From Panopea generosa (lineage: Eukaryota > Mollusca > Bivalvia > Adapedonta > Hiatellidae): DNA of 64,000 bases. Position 1 is the first letter of the stretch. The number at the start of each line of letters is the position of its first letter. The notes below the pieces were generated by a model. It made no database searches. It had not been told where the DNA came from and worked only from the letters and a program-made list of their open reading frames with translations. The stretch covers positions 57,038,740 through 57,102,739 of the forward strand of contig CM055901.1 in the NCBI GenBank assembly GCA_029582155.1, in the 5' to 3' direction. The translations under genes were made by a program, and so were the position numbers. Below, piece by piece: positions 13,515 through 26,155 of this stretch.

Positions 13515-13880
13515 ATTAATTAATAACCTCCAACCCAGCAAATAACCTCCAACCAGGCAGATACGAAATAATTAATAACCTCAAACCTGGTAAATATCCT
13601 CCAACCTGGCAAGACATGAAAAATAAATAACACCAAACCCAGCAAATAACCTCCAACCTGGCAAAGACATACAATATTTAATAACCTCCAGCCCAGCAAA
13701 TAACCTCCAACCTGGCAAAGACATGAAATAATTAATAACCTCCAACCCAGCAAATAACTTCCAACATGGCAAAGATATCAAATAATTAATAATCTCGAAC
13801 CCAGCAAAGACATGAAATAATTAATAACCTTGAACCTGGCAAAGACATGAAACATGAAATAATTAATAACCTCCAACCTA
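13515..13880. repeat. About 53-bp minisatellite
   Basis: About seven tandem units contain AATAATTAATAACCTCCAAC, CCAGCAAATAACCTCCAACC and TGGCAAAGACATGA. Each unit has two half-related CCTCCAACC parts, so the repeat probably grew from a shorter one of about 20 bp. The two minus-strand frames here are repeat translations. Confidence 0.92.
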
Positions 13881-14139
13881 TCACATGTTTTCTTTAGTTT
13901 ACCAGAAAGCTTTGGTATTCATTGTTTTATTGTTTTTATCATTTGATAAAATACCATTGATTTGTAATTATCAAAGACAACATAAAGAATTTTTTAAGTG
14001 CTACAAGTGAACCTAACAAATATTGCGGTTTAAAGGAATGTTTTCATATCAAAATTGTTGCTGCTTTAAATTGGCCAATAAAATTCATTTATACCTTTTT
14101 GGTGTTCAAGATACCGAAAATGATGTTTTTGTTTTTACT

Positions 14140-14430
14140 AGAGTTTATATGTATTCAGTGTGGTCACAACCCGCATCATGTAAAAGGGAATTTTAATTCA
14201 TGTAATAGTTGCAACACAAGATCCGTTCCTTTTGTCCTGGAGTGAGATTATAAGAATCTTACATGGGGCGGAGGTTCAGATAAAAAATCCCATCCCTTGG
14301 GACAACTGTTTTGGCGGGGATGAGACTCTGATTTTTATGTCACGTCATCTGGATGGTTTTAACGTCAAAGCACGAAAATATCATCTTGGCCCTAGGGTGA
14401 GATAGAAATATCTAACCACTGTAAAAAATA
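14140..14430. repeat. Probable dispersed element fragment
   Basis: A GC-richer patch includes CTAGGGTGAGATAGAAATAT and ends with a short palindrome (GGTGAGATA / TATCTAACC). A similar motif, TTAGGGTGAAACAGAAATAT, occurs near 26497. Two sites are too few to define the family or its ends. Confidence 0.35.
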
Positions 14431-14578
14431 CAAATATCCTTATCCCATATTTAAGAAAATATTATATATCTGACTGTATATTTCATTTTGTATCGCACAT
14501 GCATGAAGCAAACTGAAATAATTGATGTTGCCACACAAGTAAGCTGCGTGCAAAGAAGCTACGAAAATATCTGTTTCT

Positions 14579-14875
14579 AGAATTTTATGAAACTTGCTAA
14601 GATCTATGCTTACTACCAAATGGAGATGTGCATATTGTCTTTGTGTTTTGATTCGATGATTTTTCACAAAATAATTGCCTTTTGATTCCATCCATTACCA
14701 AATCCTTGTCAGTACTATTTCTCTTAAACAAGTACCTTAGTTGGAATTTTATGAAACTTAAAGAATACATCAATACCAAATGGAGATGTCCGTAATAATG
14801 GTGTTTGTGTTTTGGTTTGATGACTTTTCACAGAGTTATGATCTTTTGATTCGGTCTTTTACCAAATCCTTTAAT
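14579..14875. repeat. Tandem duplication, about 165-bp unit, of a dispersed-repeat fragment
   Basis: GAATTTTATGAAACTT starts both copies (near 14579 and 14744), each followed by ACCAAATGGAGATGT, TTGTGTTTTG and TTTTACCAAATCC-like sequence. The style of short phrases repeated every 150 bp or so resembles the interior of the TATGCCCC-type element at 52.6 kb. Minus-strand frames at 14440-14779 read through it and are not genes. Confidence 0.7.
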
Positions 14876-14889
14876 CTTCATCAGTATGA

Positions 14890-17800
14890 AAGGGGAACCC
14901 AACGAGACTTGGAACATGGATAGAGGCCAAAGTGCAAAAGTGTATAATAGCCACCAACCATCTATTCCAAAAGTTCCCTTCCTGTTACATGCCCTTTCCC
15001 GTTACAAATCATGCAGCTTCTACTCAATCAAGCGCTTTTGAGGCATGATGGGACTATCAATTCCACCAATATGTTGTTGTTATTGTTTTTTAAAACATTA
15101 CACTAATTTTGATTCCCCAACTTTAAGTTAATTTACCCACTAACTTTATGTTGGCTATAAAATAATAACACATGAAATAAAAAGGATGTTCAATTCATCT
15201 TCGATTTTTATAAGATTTATGCAACTTATGAATTATTCATGAAATGGGTTGTTTAAGCAAGTAAAGAAGTCAAAATTGATAACATTATCAAGACTTTATG
15301 TGCTATGGAATGTTCATATAAACATAATGTTATACCAATATCAACTTATTTTCTTTATCAAAAATTACTTTTAAGAAGTGAAAGTTTTGAGATCTTGTCA
15401 GGTTCATGTAGAGTGATGTAAAACATTAGACTAGTTTCAGATATACATGGAACCTGAAGAGCTGTCCAGTAACATTGAACTAGACATTTATCTTCCAAAT
15501 TATGGGAAACATCATATTAAGGTATTCATGACAATGTTTTTGACATCATACAAGCAAAACAAGACGAGCGTTAATGAAATGCGAACTGATATTTTTAGCT
15601 CCATCCCGTTTTAACTGTTTTTCATTGAGAAATTAAAATGCAGTTTGTCTATATAGTTTTTTTACACTATTGAAGTTAGAATGTTTATATTTGCAAATAA
15701 TTGATGGGAGATATAAATAAGTGTGCAATTGCAAATACCGGTAATTAAAAATATAATGGCTGAATGGAATGTCATTAAGAAATGCTGTTTTTTGACAAGT
15801 TTGTATTACCAGTAGGTGTAATGGGGATATAGTATAGCTGACAATCTGAAAACTACAATATTTATAATCAGACTTTATGGGACATTAATATTATTTTATT
15901 ACTAGTGTCACGAAAGTTTGTTAAAAAGTTGGACACATTTGCTATCTTCTGAATTTTGTAGAAGAAATAAAAAAAAATATCAATTTTACTAGCATGTGTA
16001 ATATTCTTAAAATTTCATTTGTTTAAACAGCAACCTCGCTTTTAAACCACTTGAATCAGTGGTCAGACACAAATGAATAAGACGCAATGTCAAATATCAA
16101 TCATCATGGAGATTGTAGCTGGACACTTAGATGATACTGCTAGTTGGAATAGACTTACAAATCATGTTAAATTTTCAATTCATAATAATAAGTGTGTTTT
16201 TTTTTAAATAAAAGGAATACAGATTTGTTAAAAAGATATTATGCTGAAAATGAACATTGTTCTACAAAATATGAATGTAATCAAGTATGCCATATAAACA
16301 AATGTCTTGTGTAAATAAATCCGAGTGAATATCTGGGCTGATATCTGATACAAGTCAAACGGTTCCCACTAAAAACTCTTGTTTTTTGTCACGAAATTAA
16401 ATATGCACCAAAAGCATACTAGTTACCTTCAGGTTCAAGAGATATTGTAGGCTGATTTGGGGCAATGAAAAATAACTGTGCTTATTTCAAAGGCTAACCT
16501 GAATAAATAAGAAGTGAACAAGTTGCCAATTCTTATTATTTGGCTGTTTGACGTACTGTCTTAGGAGACGTAAAATAAAAAGCCGTCAAACAGCTCCTAA
16601 GAGGCGTGCAACATATCGCGCCATTCAAAGGCATACTTCAAATGAACAGTTCAGTGTCCAATTGGCACAACTATCCTTTGAGCATTGAATCTTCAATTTA
16701 ATTCAATTTAAATTATGTGGGACTTTTAAATTCTATGGACATCATCCTGTTATTCGTTACTACGGATTGTTTATTAAAACACTGGCCCTTGTAATTGTAC
16801 ACATGATTCTGTTTTATAGAGACTTTCAAGACTCCAGTGTGTCATTCATTTTATATAGCAGCATCCCATATTTAAATGTATTGGTGTTTTGTAATGTAAG
16901 CACATTGAATTAGACTATTATAAAGTGTAACGTAGTTTTTTTACTTAATAGAACACATTTATGTCATATAGTTTATTTTAAATTAAGCATTTCAGCTGAT
17001 TGTTTTGCGAGATGTTATTTACAAATTTGTCTGCAGTTTGAAAAAGGTTGTGATTCATCACCTGGACAATGAAATGAAGTTTTATGTTAATCTTGTCAAT
17101 AAATATGTACACTGCATTATACATGGCACAATATATACAATTTCTTATAGGTAGTTGTAAAGTTGATAGATCTTCAGGAGGTTTTATCAAATATACTTTG
17201 TGGAAAAAAAAAACTTTCTTCAGAAATACAAAAACAAGAACTTGAAAGCAGAGGACACAATGTTTGATCTATATCCAGAATACATCATGTCAAATACTGT
17301 ATATGTGATCCTTGTACGAAATACCCAAAAACCTGTCAATTACACAGAAGACAGTCAAGGTCCACAGATGCTGTATAATCTGCCAATCCAAAGAGAAATC
17401 ATAGGCCTGAAATTAATAGATTGGTTTAAAATATCATTCAAACTGAATTGCATAATATATCAAAATAACAGAGGAGTAGATGCTCAAAACTGGTGACTCA
17501 GCCCAGCCCCTATGGGTTTTGTCATTTGGGTACTCTAAACAACACTCTGAGAAAGGACTTTTTCTTTACTCTAGTTTTGTTTCAACAGGCATTGAAAGAA
17601 AAATTCTTTAAACTGGAGAAATTCCCCATTAATTAACTGACACCAAAGCTAGCTAAAAAGACATAAGTTTCTGTTGAACCTCCATGGTGCTGACAAATTG
17701 AGCATTTACTACTATAAAATAGTACAGCTAAATTCAAATAATTAAAATTCTGACCAATTGAAAAGGTTGTTATAGTTGTAGATCACCTCTCATATATGTA

Positions 17801-18195
17801 ACATACAAACTTTACATGTGTAAATATTGTCAGATTCAGTTATTACTTAGAAGTCATTTAATGATACATTTAATAATACATATCTTGGGATAAATAAAAA
17901 TATAACTGTATGATCTTCTAATGTGAGGACTGTCTTATTCTTCACATAAGGAAAGACAACTTTTAAATATTAGTAGAAGAGTACAGTCACAATTCTTTCC
18001 CTTTATTCTTGTCTCTCTATTTCAATTTGTAGTTATTTCCCTTTAACTAAAGAGCATAATATGAAATGTTTGGTGGTGATTAATTTTAAGATACTGCCTT
18101 ATTTATAATTTGTTGGTAAGACATTTGATCTTGCAGTCATTTTTGTGAACTTATTCTTGATCAATATGGTTGATTAAAACATAAAAAATTAGTAC
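14890..18195. other. AT-rich sequence without a supported gene
   Basis: The 98-residue open frame at 17200-17496 has AT-rich composition, no recognisable domain and no clear splice donor at its end, so I do not call it. The interleaved inverted repeats at 16543-16601 are listed separately. Confidence 0.45.
16543..16601. other. Two interleaved inverted repeats (pseudoknot-like order)
   Basis: GCTGTTTGACG (16543-16553) pairs with CGTCAAACAGC (16584-16594), and CTTAGGAG (16560-16567) pairs with CTCCTAAG (16594-16601). The order A-B-A'-B' would make an H-type pseudoknot if transcribed. No gene context supports a function. Confidence 0.45.
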
Positions 18196-18198
18196 AAT

Positions 18199-18596
18199 TT
18201 TTATGCCTCACTCCCCCCAAAATTTTTAGGGTGGCATAATTATAGTATCACAATGTTCGTCCAATGAGTTTGTTTGACAACAATTGGAGTCTGTTTGAGA
18301 CTTCAGTTCCGGTCTGTAACTTTGTCATATATGGATGGATTTCAACATGATTTAATGACATGTCACTTGTAAGACCCAGAACCTTATCTTGAAGGGCAGA
18401 TGTCAAGGTCATGGTTACACAAAAGTCAAGGTTACACTTTAATGTAAAAACATAAATTGCGTGTCGAATCTGAAACGTCATTCCATTACTCTTGATATTC
18501 ACTGATACATTTAAATCCCTACCTATTATAAAATTTATTGTTATTTTCACAGACCATTTGGGGGGGGCATGTGACAATTACCAGAGAAATGTTTTT
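18199..18596. mobile_element. Short TATGCC-type non-autonomous element
   Basis: The left end reads TTTTTATGCCTCACTCCCCC and the right end contains TTTGGGGGGGCATGTGAC, so the ends are roughly inverted (GCCnnACTCCCCCC against GGGGGGGCAT). Ends and interior resemble the element at 52581-53239. The 109-residue minus-strand frame inside is not recognised as a transposase. Confidence 0.6.
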
Positions 18597-18875
18597 GTTC
18601 AATAACTGAATGTTAAAAAAAGCATTTTGGAATAAATGCTGATACTCATTTACCACCATATTCAACATCCTGTTTTACTGGTTGAGGACATCGTGTTACC
18701 ACTAGGTGGTGCTGACACACTGACCTGTGTCCCAACACATGAACTCTGGTATTTGTTGTTATCAGAACTATTTTATATTCAACTTTTTCTGTAACATTAT
18801 CAGAAATACCGAAACAGCATTCAAACACCCAATTTACTCTTGCTTAAGTGGTTTGATGAATCCTTATGACAAAAT

Positions 18876-18998
18876 CATATCTTGTATAATACCTGCCATG
18901 GAGAGCATTACTTTCAGTACAAGTATGGTTCAATGTCATATCTTGTATTATACCTGCCATGGAGAGCATTATTTCCGGTACAAATATGGTTCAATGGG
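18876..18998. repeat. Two-copy tandem duplication, 61 bp
   Basis: CATATCTTGTATAATACCTG begins at 18876 and again, with one change, at 18937. Both copies continue CCATGGAGAGCATTA and end TATGGTTCAATG. The 92-residue frame at 18727-19005 crosses it without other coding signs. Confidence 0.9.
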
Positions 18999-18999
18999 A

Positions 19000-21345
19000 G
19001 CTTAATATGTTTGTTTTTTAAAATCCATAAACTTTATTATATCTAAAATATGTATATTTACCTAAGGTTTATTAATATTAATTTTAAGGAAATGTGAATA
19101 AGAGACAATTTTATGAGCAAATTTCTATTAAAATAGTCCATTTCTTCGTACCACTCTGCACTTTTATATCATTTACTCATGGTGGATTCTTATAATCTAA
19201 CCAAAATCAGTTAATGAGGTGTGTAAGTACACAGATCAATAGGAACTTATATGACACCATCTGGGGAAACAGATCGGGCGGATGAATATCTCGGAATGAA
19301 TGAGTAGAACACCCTTTTTCCCACAAATTTCCTCACATAGGATTTGAAACTAACAGAACTCAGACCCACAACCATAACTGTAAGGGGTAAGTGATCTTGA
19401 GACAGTTGCATAGACCACTGTGTGACACAAAATACACCTAGGCAGTAGCTTTTGTTACAATAAGAAATAATCCACGCAAATCAACTTTTTTTTTAATGAA
19501 ATAATTTTAATGGATATTATTTTTTCACAATAATGGCTAATGCATAACTACTTTTGCTGACCATTGACCAATATCCAAGGCCATTGTTGTATTGTATAGA
19601 ATTGAAACAAGATTGTAAGCTTTGTCAAATAATAAAGTTGCTAAAAATATGACCACTTGATGTTTAACATTGTTTGTAATGGTTGATTGTTTGGTTAAAA
19701 TCAACAAGTGGTCAGTTTGAAGTATATGTCTGCGATAAACAGTTGCAAACATATGAAATGTGCATTTTACAAGGTAAAAATCAGTTACTACATAGGATTA
19801 TACATTTATTATAATCGGTCAATTTTCTGTTAAAGGTCGTAAGTTGACCATTTAATACGAACAAGCTAAATAATTATAAAGCAGTATGGGAAAATTTCAT
19901 GTACTTTAATTACCTTTTGTTAGATTTTTGTATGGTTTTATAAACAAACAGAGATTTGTAAATGGATAAATCTGGAAAAGGTTTGATATTTTTTACCTAT
20001 ACTTATTACATATCTTTTTAATAAGTTTTATTTTAAAAAAGTATTGTTTTATCAAAGAAATTACATTACTACATTTTCTCACTTGCTTTAAATTTTGGAA
20101 AATGGAACTTATTTCATACAAGTGTAAAGTGGTATAGAATCACTCCTGAAGAGTCCCTTATGTCAGTTGTCATAGGAATCTTTCCTTTCTCAGTAGGTAA
20201 TCATAGTTCATATGTTTCTTTAATATACTCCACAATAATACTCCAATATTTATGATAGCCAGCTGTATGATGATAAAAAAGTGCCATTCAGGCACATGAT
20301 TTGAGACAAATAAATACATTGAAGATTTGAAATTAGATATCAATACTTTATTACAAATTAAAAAAAAATGAAAATAACACCTTGAGGATTTTTTAAAATT
20401 TTAAAATCATGTTTCATTGTAACACTATATTGATTATTGTTATAATTATACATTATTAATAATAAAATTTAGTTATTTTTTTGTTTTTAATGACTTGTAC
20501 GGTTCAATTACATTACTTCATTATATACATACATACTAAATCCTAAATCCACTGCGCTTAATGTTTTTGACTTTGGTCTATAATTCTGCTAATCTTTCTT
20601 ATAATAGTGATAAAGTCAATTTTTTTTTCTGACTTTGAAGAGTAAAGATGAGGTTTTACCATTTTTATTAACCATACAGTTTATCTCTCTAATTGCTACA
20701 ATTAAGGCTACAGACATATTTCTCTGAAGCACATTGTGAATAATTATTCTTTGCCGTCTGAGGACAGTAACTGTTACAAAGGATATAGATATATATCTTG
20801 CCACAACTGTTTTATTTTTTTTTAACTAAAGGTGTAAGGTTTCATCTAACAACATTGAAAATTTAAAACGGATGTATTTTAAATATTTTCTGAAAACCTA
20901 TTATAAAACTTTTCCTTTCAATTATGACTTTACAATATTAGGCTATTATGTAGATAATTTGGTAGGTCTGAGGACACTATTTATTCGATATAAAATGTGG
21001 TTGTATATACATACAATTGAGGTTATGTTTGTTTAGAGAGGGTATGGTAAATCTAGCTTACATTTAAATGATTTTTGTCAACAATTGTGGTTCAAACTGA
21101 TATTTATGTGAGACTGTAAGGATCAGATCAGACAAGGTAACAGATTCTTTGTTCATTTATTATGATATATGAATTAAGGTAAAATGATATAGAATTTTAA
21201 GTTTTTACATTAAAACTTTTATGAGAGATGTTCTCGATATGGTGTTTTCATATAAAATAATGTTCATGTACAGATCTGTATGTAGATAACTTCAAAATGG
21301 TCCATATTATGCTTATATTTTTTTATGTCTTTTTTTTATAAACTT
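19000..21345. other. AT-rich sequence without a supported gene
   Basis: No open frame, SINE or tandem array above background could be supported. The short minus-strand frames at 19537-19752 and 20616-20804 lack coding character. Confidence 0.45.
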
Positions 21346-21670
21346 GACTGCAGTCGAGCTTAGGGGTAGAGTGTCTGCCTCTTATGTAGAAGGTCATGGA
21401 GTTTTTCCACAGCTGAGTTGTATCAAAGACTTGAAAACTGGTACTAGAAGCTTCTTGCATGGCGCTCAGCATTTAGAGAATAGTTCTAGGTCTAGTCAGC
21501 CCAGTGTCAGTATAATGTGACTGGGTATGGTATCATACCTTGTGCCTGCTGCATGATACTCCAGTGTGGCAGTGCTCAGAATACTGTTTCAATGTTTTAA
21601 GTAGACACCGATAGGATATAACTGAAAAATTGTTGAAAACAGCTCTGAATGCCATATGACAGCAACAACA
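21346..21670 (+). mobile_element. tRNA-derived SINE (type A), left member of an inverted pair
   Basis: The head GAGCTTAGGGGTAGAGTG leads into the full body (ACTTGAAAACTGGTACTAGA, TATAATGTGACTGGGTATGG) and an ACAGCAACAACA tail. The tail faces the tail of the minus-strand copy that begins about 80 bp further on. Confidence 0.85.
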
Positions 21671-21751
21671 TTTAATGAAGTTGAATTGGAAGACGATGTT
21701 GGTTGTATCAGGCATATAAACAAAATATTACGGATTGCAGCTTTTGTTTAA

Positions 21752-22076
21752 GTTGTTGTAGTTGTAGTTGTATGGTGGTTAGCGTCGCTTTCAGCAATTT
21801 TTCAGTCATATCGCGATGGTGTCTACTTGAGACAGTATTCTGAGTGCTGTCACACTGGAGTATCAAGCCGCAGACACATGATACGATACCCCACCCAGTC
21901 ACAGTATACTGACACCAGGCTGACCAGACCTCGAACTGTCCTCTAAATGCTGAGCGCCAAGCGAAGAAGCTTCTAGTATCATTTTTAAAGTCTTTGGTAT
22001 GACCCGGCCGGGGATAGAACCCATGACCTTCCACATGCAAGGTGGACGTTCTACCACTAGACCACGCTGCGGGGTG
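21752..22076 (-). mobile_element. tRNA-derived SINE (type A), right member of an inverted pair
   Basis: On the minus strand it has a tRNA-like head with GTCTAGTGGTAGAACG, a B box within GGTTCTATCCCC (about 22011-22022), the body and a CAACTACAACTACAAC tail. The 110-residue minus-strand frame at 21708-22040 is this SINE read through and not a gene. Confidence 0.88.
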
Positions 22077-22410
22077 CGCTTTTGTTTAAAATATTCATTA
22101 TAAAAAAAAAAAATTCTAATTAACCTATATTTTACGTCAAGGTCATCATTATCTTAAAACATCAATAGTTTGTATATCACATTATTATATCTCAACTATA
22201 ACTGTAAAAGATGAAATTGTACAATTTGAAATATTATAAAATTATATTCAAGGTCAAGGTCACTTAAAAAATTGATTATCAAAATGTACTAGTTGTGACT
22301 ATTAAAACACTAAAGGAAATTCTGTAAAACTTCACAGAAATATTAAGGACATTGAGAAGGTGCGCCATGCCTAGAATATATATGTGTATGTTCATGGTGA
22401 TATTGAAGGT

Positions 22411-22675
22411 GGTTACACATCTGACTATCAATCCAGGGGTCATTAGTTCGAATCCCCACCCGGCAACAGTCTCAGTGATGATTGATATACGACATTGTGT
22501 CTCATTATCATTCGTCTCTCACCACTGATTCAAGTGGGAAAGTTATCAGTTACTGGCGGAGATGGGGTGTGCTCGAGTACTGGTTAATCCCAGGAAACAG
22601 TGGTTAGGTTAACTGATCATCTGTTTGCCTTCGATGGCATAAAAATGATGCAAAATATTCAATCAATCAATTCAA
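22411..22675 (+). mobile_element. tRNA-headed SINE (type C) with target-site duplication
   Basis: It contains CATCTGACTATCAATCCAGG, a B box GTTCGAATCCCC, a body with TGATTGATATACGACATTGT and CAGTTACTGGCGGAGATGG, and the tail ATTCAATCAATC. It is flanked by near-identical copies of TCATGGTGATATTGAAGGT at 22392-22410 and 22676-22695 (one extra G in the second). This is the target duplication expected from LINE-type insertion and fixes both ends. Confidence 0.9.
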
Positions 22676-22724
22676 TCATGGTGATATTGGAAGGTCATAA
22701 CTTAGCTATGGATTCATAAAGCTG

Positions 22725-23025
22725 GGCACTATTAGCTCAGTTGGTAGCGTGTCTGACTATCAATCAAGGTGTTGTGAGTTTGAATCCCATCAAGCCACAC
22801 TCTCCGTGATTGTTGATATATGACATTGCATCTCATTATTATTTGTCTCTCACAGCTGATTCAAGTGGAAAACTTATCAGTTACTTACAGAGATTGGATG
22901 TGCTTGAGTACTGGTTAACCTTCCAGGATCCCAGAAAACAATGGTTAGGTAAACTGATTGTCTGTTAGCCCTCAATGGCATAAAATGATGCTAAATATTC
23001 AATCAATCAATCAATCAATTCATAA
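22725..23025 (+). mobile_element. tRNA-headed SINE (type C), second copy
   Basis: The head GGGCACTATTAGCTCAGTTGG contains a good A box (22733-22744) and a B-box-like GTTTGAATCC near 22778-22788. The body matches the copy at 22411, and the tail is (AATC)n. It lies only about 30 bp after the target duplication of the first copy. A tRNA gene is ruled out by the length and shared body. Confidence 0.88.
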
Positions 23026-23029
23026 AGGG

Positions 23030-24199
23030 TAATACAGTCAAAACCTTTTTTTGAGTATTGGTTTGCTGCTAAATTTTTACTTCAATCCATAAATTAGTTG
23101 CTAAATGTGGTCTTTGTTAAACTTATAGGATCATCTATGTATTGATTCAGTACACAAGCATTATTTTTATGAACAGTCTCTTATGCAAGTTTTAATACAG
23201 TTTGTCACTTTGTCTGCTTTAATAAAATATAATGATTTCTCCATTGGCATTATCAGTTCGCATTTTTCCATATAAGGAAATATGTTAGGACAGTCTGGGA
23301 ACTAGTCATGTAACTCTGAGTGTTGCGGTGACCTTTTATAAAAAAAAATTAATGTATTGGCTGTTTCTGTCACATTATGAAAATAAAGTACTCTATAGGG
23401 AATTTTTTGGTTAATTTGCTTTCATAATGATTAAAAAAAGCAGTGAGTATATAGGATTTTTTTTTATGTATTGACTGTTTTTGTCAGGCAATTCCAGTTA
23501 CATTTCTTTCAAAATGATTAGAACCAACCTGTTGGTGCTTTTAAAATTTGTGATTGTTACCTTTACAAAAATAATGCTATTTTGTTATTTTACATAAAAT
23601 TCCACTTAGTCTCCTGTGATGTTTACTGATAAATATGAGAGAGAAAAATAGACTAAAATCACTTGAATATCTTTATTACAATGTGTTTACTGTCAAAACA
23701 TGCTTCTACACTCTCCTTTGCTGCTAATTTAAGTTTTAAATGAAATTCACAAAAGTCGATAAAACACATTTAAATCCGATAATTAGGTTCAAGTAACCAG
23801 GATGTCTTCAAGTGCTGATATAATGGATGAAAATATAAAAAGCAAGAAAAGGACACCTTGAAGAAAAGATATCTTATCTGATGTGTACAACTTTTTTAAA
23901 TCAACTTTGGTGAGCTAAATTGAGAGACTTTTCCATATGAGGTATTGTGCTTTGTTAAGAAAAAGAGCTAGTGTTTCTTTTATTTAAGATGTTTTTCAGT
24001 AAATGATTAGGACTCTGATATGGAAGCAGTCATTATGATTCAGAGGAATGTAGATTTATATAAAAGATATTTATATATCATTATTATTTTATTTTTTGTT
24101 CAGAATTTTTTGTTTCAAAAGAAAAATACTTTACTCTAGGAATCATAGAAAACTCTCGACATTGTAAGGTAAGGAGATTATGATTATTAGAGTAATGAA
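23030..24199. other. AT-rich sequence without a supported gene
   Basis: Nothing beyond background is visible. Confidence 0.45.
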
Positions 24200-24480
24200 G
24201 CAATGAGGACATAGGCAAGTTTTCAAGCAGACGTTGGGTTCAGTCACTGAATAGGTCATACCAAAGACTTGAAGAATGGTCTGAGAAACTTCCTCATTGG
24301 ATGCTAAGCATTTAGAGGGTAGTTCTTGGTCTGGTTGGCCAGGTGTCAGTTCAATATGACTGGGTGGGGTATCATACCATGCCTTTGGGTCATGATAATG
24401 CAGTGAGGCAGTGCTTAGAATACTATCCAAGGTAGACATTGTCACTTTATGACTGAAAAATTGTCGAAATCCACTAGCCA
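24200..24480 (+). mobile_element. Type A SINE, degraded head
   Basis: GGTCATACCAAAGACTTG, AGCATTTAGAGGGTAGTTCT and GACTGGGTGGGGTATCATAC match the family. The tRNA-like head is poorly preserved. The minus-strand frame at 24143-24493 is a shadow of it. Confidence 0.75.
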
Positions 24481-24684
24481 GTAACTGATTCACAGTCTCT
24501 GATCATGACAGAATACATTTTTGGCTCTCAGTCATTAGATATCAAACACCTTCATAAATGACAATAGAATGATTCAAAGACAAAGAGACCATTAAAGTCT
24601 ATTTAGAGTTGGGATTATATTAACTTAACCTAATGATGCAAGAAAGTTTGGATGGGTGGTACCAGTATTGTAATGGTACCTAGG

Positions 24685-24912
24685 TGAAGGGTCGTCAATG
24701 ACAAGGTTGTCCGAGGTACTGTCTGTCTTATGATCACTAACCCCTCACTGCTGAGGTAATTGGGCTCATGTCTAGATTTGGCCAAAAACATCATGTTAGG
24801 ATATTTGCCAGTTGTTTGTGAAACGATGATGGTTCTACTCCTTCATCTACTAATAAAACTAAATACCATGTATAACCTGTTAATTGTTTAAAAAAAGCAC
24901 CAAACCCCATTT
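24685..24912 (+). mobile_element. Type B SINE, diverged
   Basis: CCCCTCACTGCTGAGG, ATATTTGCCAGTTGTTTGTG, GATGGTTCTACTC and the 3' end AATACCATGTATAACCTGTT match the Leu-like family best preserved at 29.6 kb. The head is strongly diverged. Confidence 0.7.
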
Positions 24913-26035
24913 AAAAACAATGGAAAATACTTGTGTGACACTTATATGTGAATTTAGCAGTAAGCTCACTGTGACTTCAGTAACCACTGTAGAGATATGG
25001 CTGAAAAATGTTGAAATATACTTTAGAGGCCCAATATATACTGCCAGGGCAGAAAGTTATGTGGGAGTGGTTAATGTAAATGGTTCCTGTCAGTTGTGGT
25101 ATAATGTTCTAAAAATACACCATTCCTCAGCTGCTGAAATTTGTATAAACACAGATACATGTGTATTTGTTTATAATTAAGAGTGCATGACCTCATAAGC
25201 TCCTCCTTAGCATTTAAATTTTTTGGCAGTTGGATTTTTTTTTTCAATCTGCATAACACACATTTATTTAAATATCTTTTTGCCAATTAAATTTATTATA
25301 AATAACCTAGTATCTTGCAAAATTATAATAAAAGCATTGCTGTTGTGACTTTATAATTTTGAAAAAGGATTCTCTGATTTGAAATATATAAAACCTGTAG
25401 CAGAGCCATCTTGCGGCTTTTATATGGCAGTACAATACACGCTACAGGTCCATACATAACTCAATATGATGCTTTGTTTGGCTTTCACATTGTTTTATTA
25501 TTCCAACGTCAATATCAATATAATATATTGGTACAGTCAATATTCTTTTTTCCATTGTTTTTCCATAGATACTATTAATATTTCAGCGCTATATGAGGCT
25601 GTTGAACTGACGTATTGATTGTTTTATTGGCATAATGTCTCAACATTTTGTTCAATATTTTTTAAATTCCATTTGCTTGGATATAAAAACCGGGTATGTT
25701 AATTTTTTTTTTAAATTAAAAAAAAAATGTGGTTAAATGTTTTATTGCCATTAATATGATTACCGGTATGATTTACAGTTAACAGAGAAATTTATGTCCT
25801 TATTACCATAACTTCAAGCTACATTTTAAAAGTTTTTATCAATAAATAGATGAAAATAATTGCTTAACTATTGAATAAATCAGTTCTTATGCAAACAATT
25901 ACAATTCATTTATGCTAGCTGGTTAAATATTTATTTACTTTTTCATTGAACATTTATTTGTTTCTGTCTAGCTAAATACAATATCAAATTATTCATAAGT
26001 TTACAGTACATTTTTTGGCAAAGTGGATTGAGACA
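24913..26035. other. AT-rich sequence without a supported gene
   Basis: A short hairpin (CCTGTAGC / GCTACAGG, about 25391-25447) is the only structure noticed. The 98-residue frame at 24884-25180 starts inside the SINE tail and has no coding support. Confidence 0.4.
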
Positions 26036-26155
26036 CTATTTGTCAGTTACTTGTGAAAGGATGTGGTCCTTCTCAGAGTTGCCTATATGCACCTGGGGTC
26101 TAACTCCACCATTAGCACTGGATGCCATATATAGCATTTGAAATGCTGTCACAAC
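26036..26155 (+). mobile_element. Type B SINE 3' fragment
   Basis: GTCAGTTACTTGTGAAAGGA and GGATGCCATATATAGCATTT match the 3' half of the type B SINE. The head is absent. Confidence 0.55.

Noticed and set aside
17200-17496. 98-residue plus-strand frame
   Set aside because: AT-driven composition (Lys, Asn, Ile, Tyr), no domain, no donor or acceptor of quality, and a poly-A run right after the start codon.
18248-18577. 109-residue minus-strand frame as a transposase fragment
   Set aside because: It fills a short non-autonomous repeat but shows no recognisable catalytic motif.
21708-22040. 110-residue minus-strand protein
   Set aside because: It lies wholly over a type A SINE, and similar frames occur over other copies of the same SINE.
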